DNA of 6,141 bases, taken from contig JAFXMP010000293.1 in NCBI GenBank assembly GCA_017530275.1, positions 1-6,141 of the forward strand, in the 5' to 3' direction. The stretch is from Clostridia bacterium (GTDB taxonomy: Bacteria > Bacillota_A > Clostridia > Christensenellales > Aristaeellaceae). Positions 6,099 to 6,141 of the stretch are shown piece after piece (within the stretch, counting starts at the first letter, position 1; each line of letters opens with the position of its first letter). The notes beneath the pieces are model-generated. The model was not told where the DNA came from. It saw only the letters and a program-made list of their open reading frames with translations, and ran no database searches. The position numbers and the translations under genes were made by a program.

Positions 6099-6141
6099 GA
6101 CATTTTTGGGTTTTACTCGTTTGTTTGTTGGCTTTCTTTTA

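Larger units (their letters stand above)
5854..6141. other. Gene-free regulatory region at the right edge
   Basis: No convincing ORF occupies these 288 bases. They contain the leader and promoter of the leftward unit, an AT-rich stretch, a hairpin and a candidate rightward promoter. From 6100 on the + strand is T-rich and carries no recognisable RNA gene in the part visible. Confidence 0.6.

Overview
The window looks like chromosomal DNA of a Firmicute, most likely a class Clostridia anaerobe. Three things suggest this: strong AAAGGAG-type ribosome binding sites, a glycosyltransferase/acyltransferase pair of the Gram-positive glycolipid type, and secreted CotH and Cthe_2159-type proteins, which are common in Clostridia. 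Genus cannot be read from the sequence. GC content is about 50-62% over most genes but drops to about 32-37% inside one domain of the CotH gene.

Left third (1-2065, + strand): the C-terminal two thirds of a GT4 glycosyltransferase, running in from the left edge, is followed after 20 bases by a PlsC-type acyltransferase carrying a CxxC...CxxC zinc ribbon. Together they look like a membrane lipid or glycolipid operon acting at the inner face of the cytoplasmic membrane. A 128-base convergent gap with a hairpin separates them from the leftward unit.

Middle and right (2194-5853, - strand): a two-gene unit for secreted proteins, transcribed leftward from an extended -10 promoter near 5925-5933. 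The first gene is a short Cthe_2159/DUF4353-type beta-helix carbohydrate-binding protein. The second is a secreted lamin-tail + chitobiase-C-like + CotH kinase + bacterial-repeat protein. This second gene is broken by one missing base at 4446-4451, so it appears as two overlapping ORFs. Restoring one base rebuilds the expected family sequence across the junction and gives a protein of about 930 residues. The pair probably works at the cell surface: the beta-helix would bind acidic polysaccharide, and the CotH kinase would phosphorylate a surface protein or ligand.

Right edge (5854-6141): no gene. It holds the leftward promoter, an AT-rich stretch, a hairpin and a probable rightward promoter for a gene beyond the window.

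The points most worth a second look are the single-base frameshift, the AT-rich kinase core inside an otherwise GC-richer gene, and an A9 tract at the end of the beta-helix gene, where one extra A would couple that gene directly to the GTG start of the CotH gene. I see no CRISPR array, tRNA, rRNA or insertion sequence.
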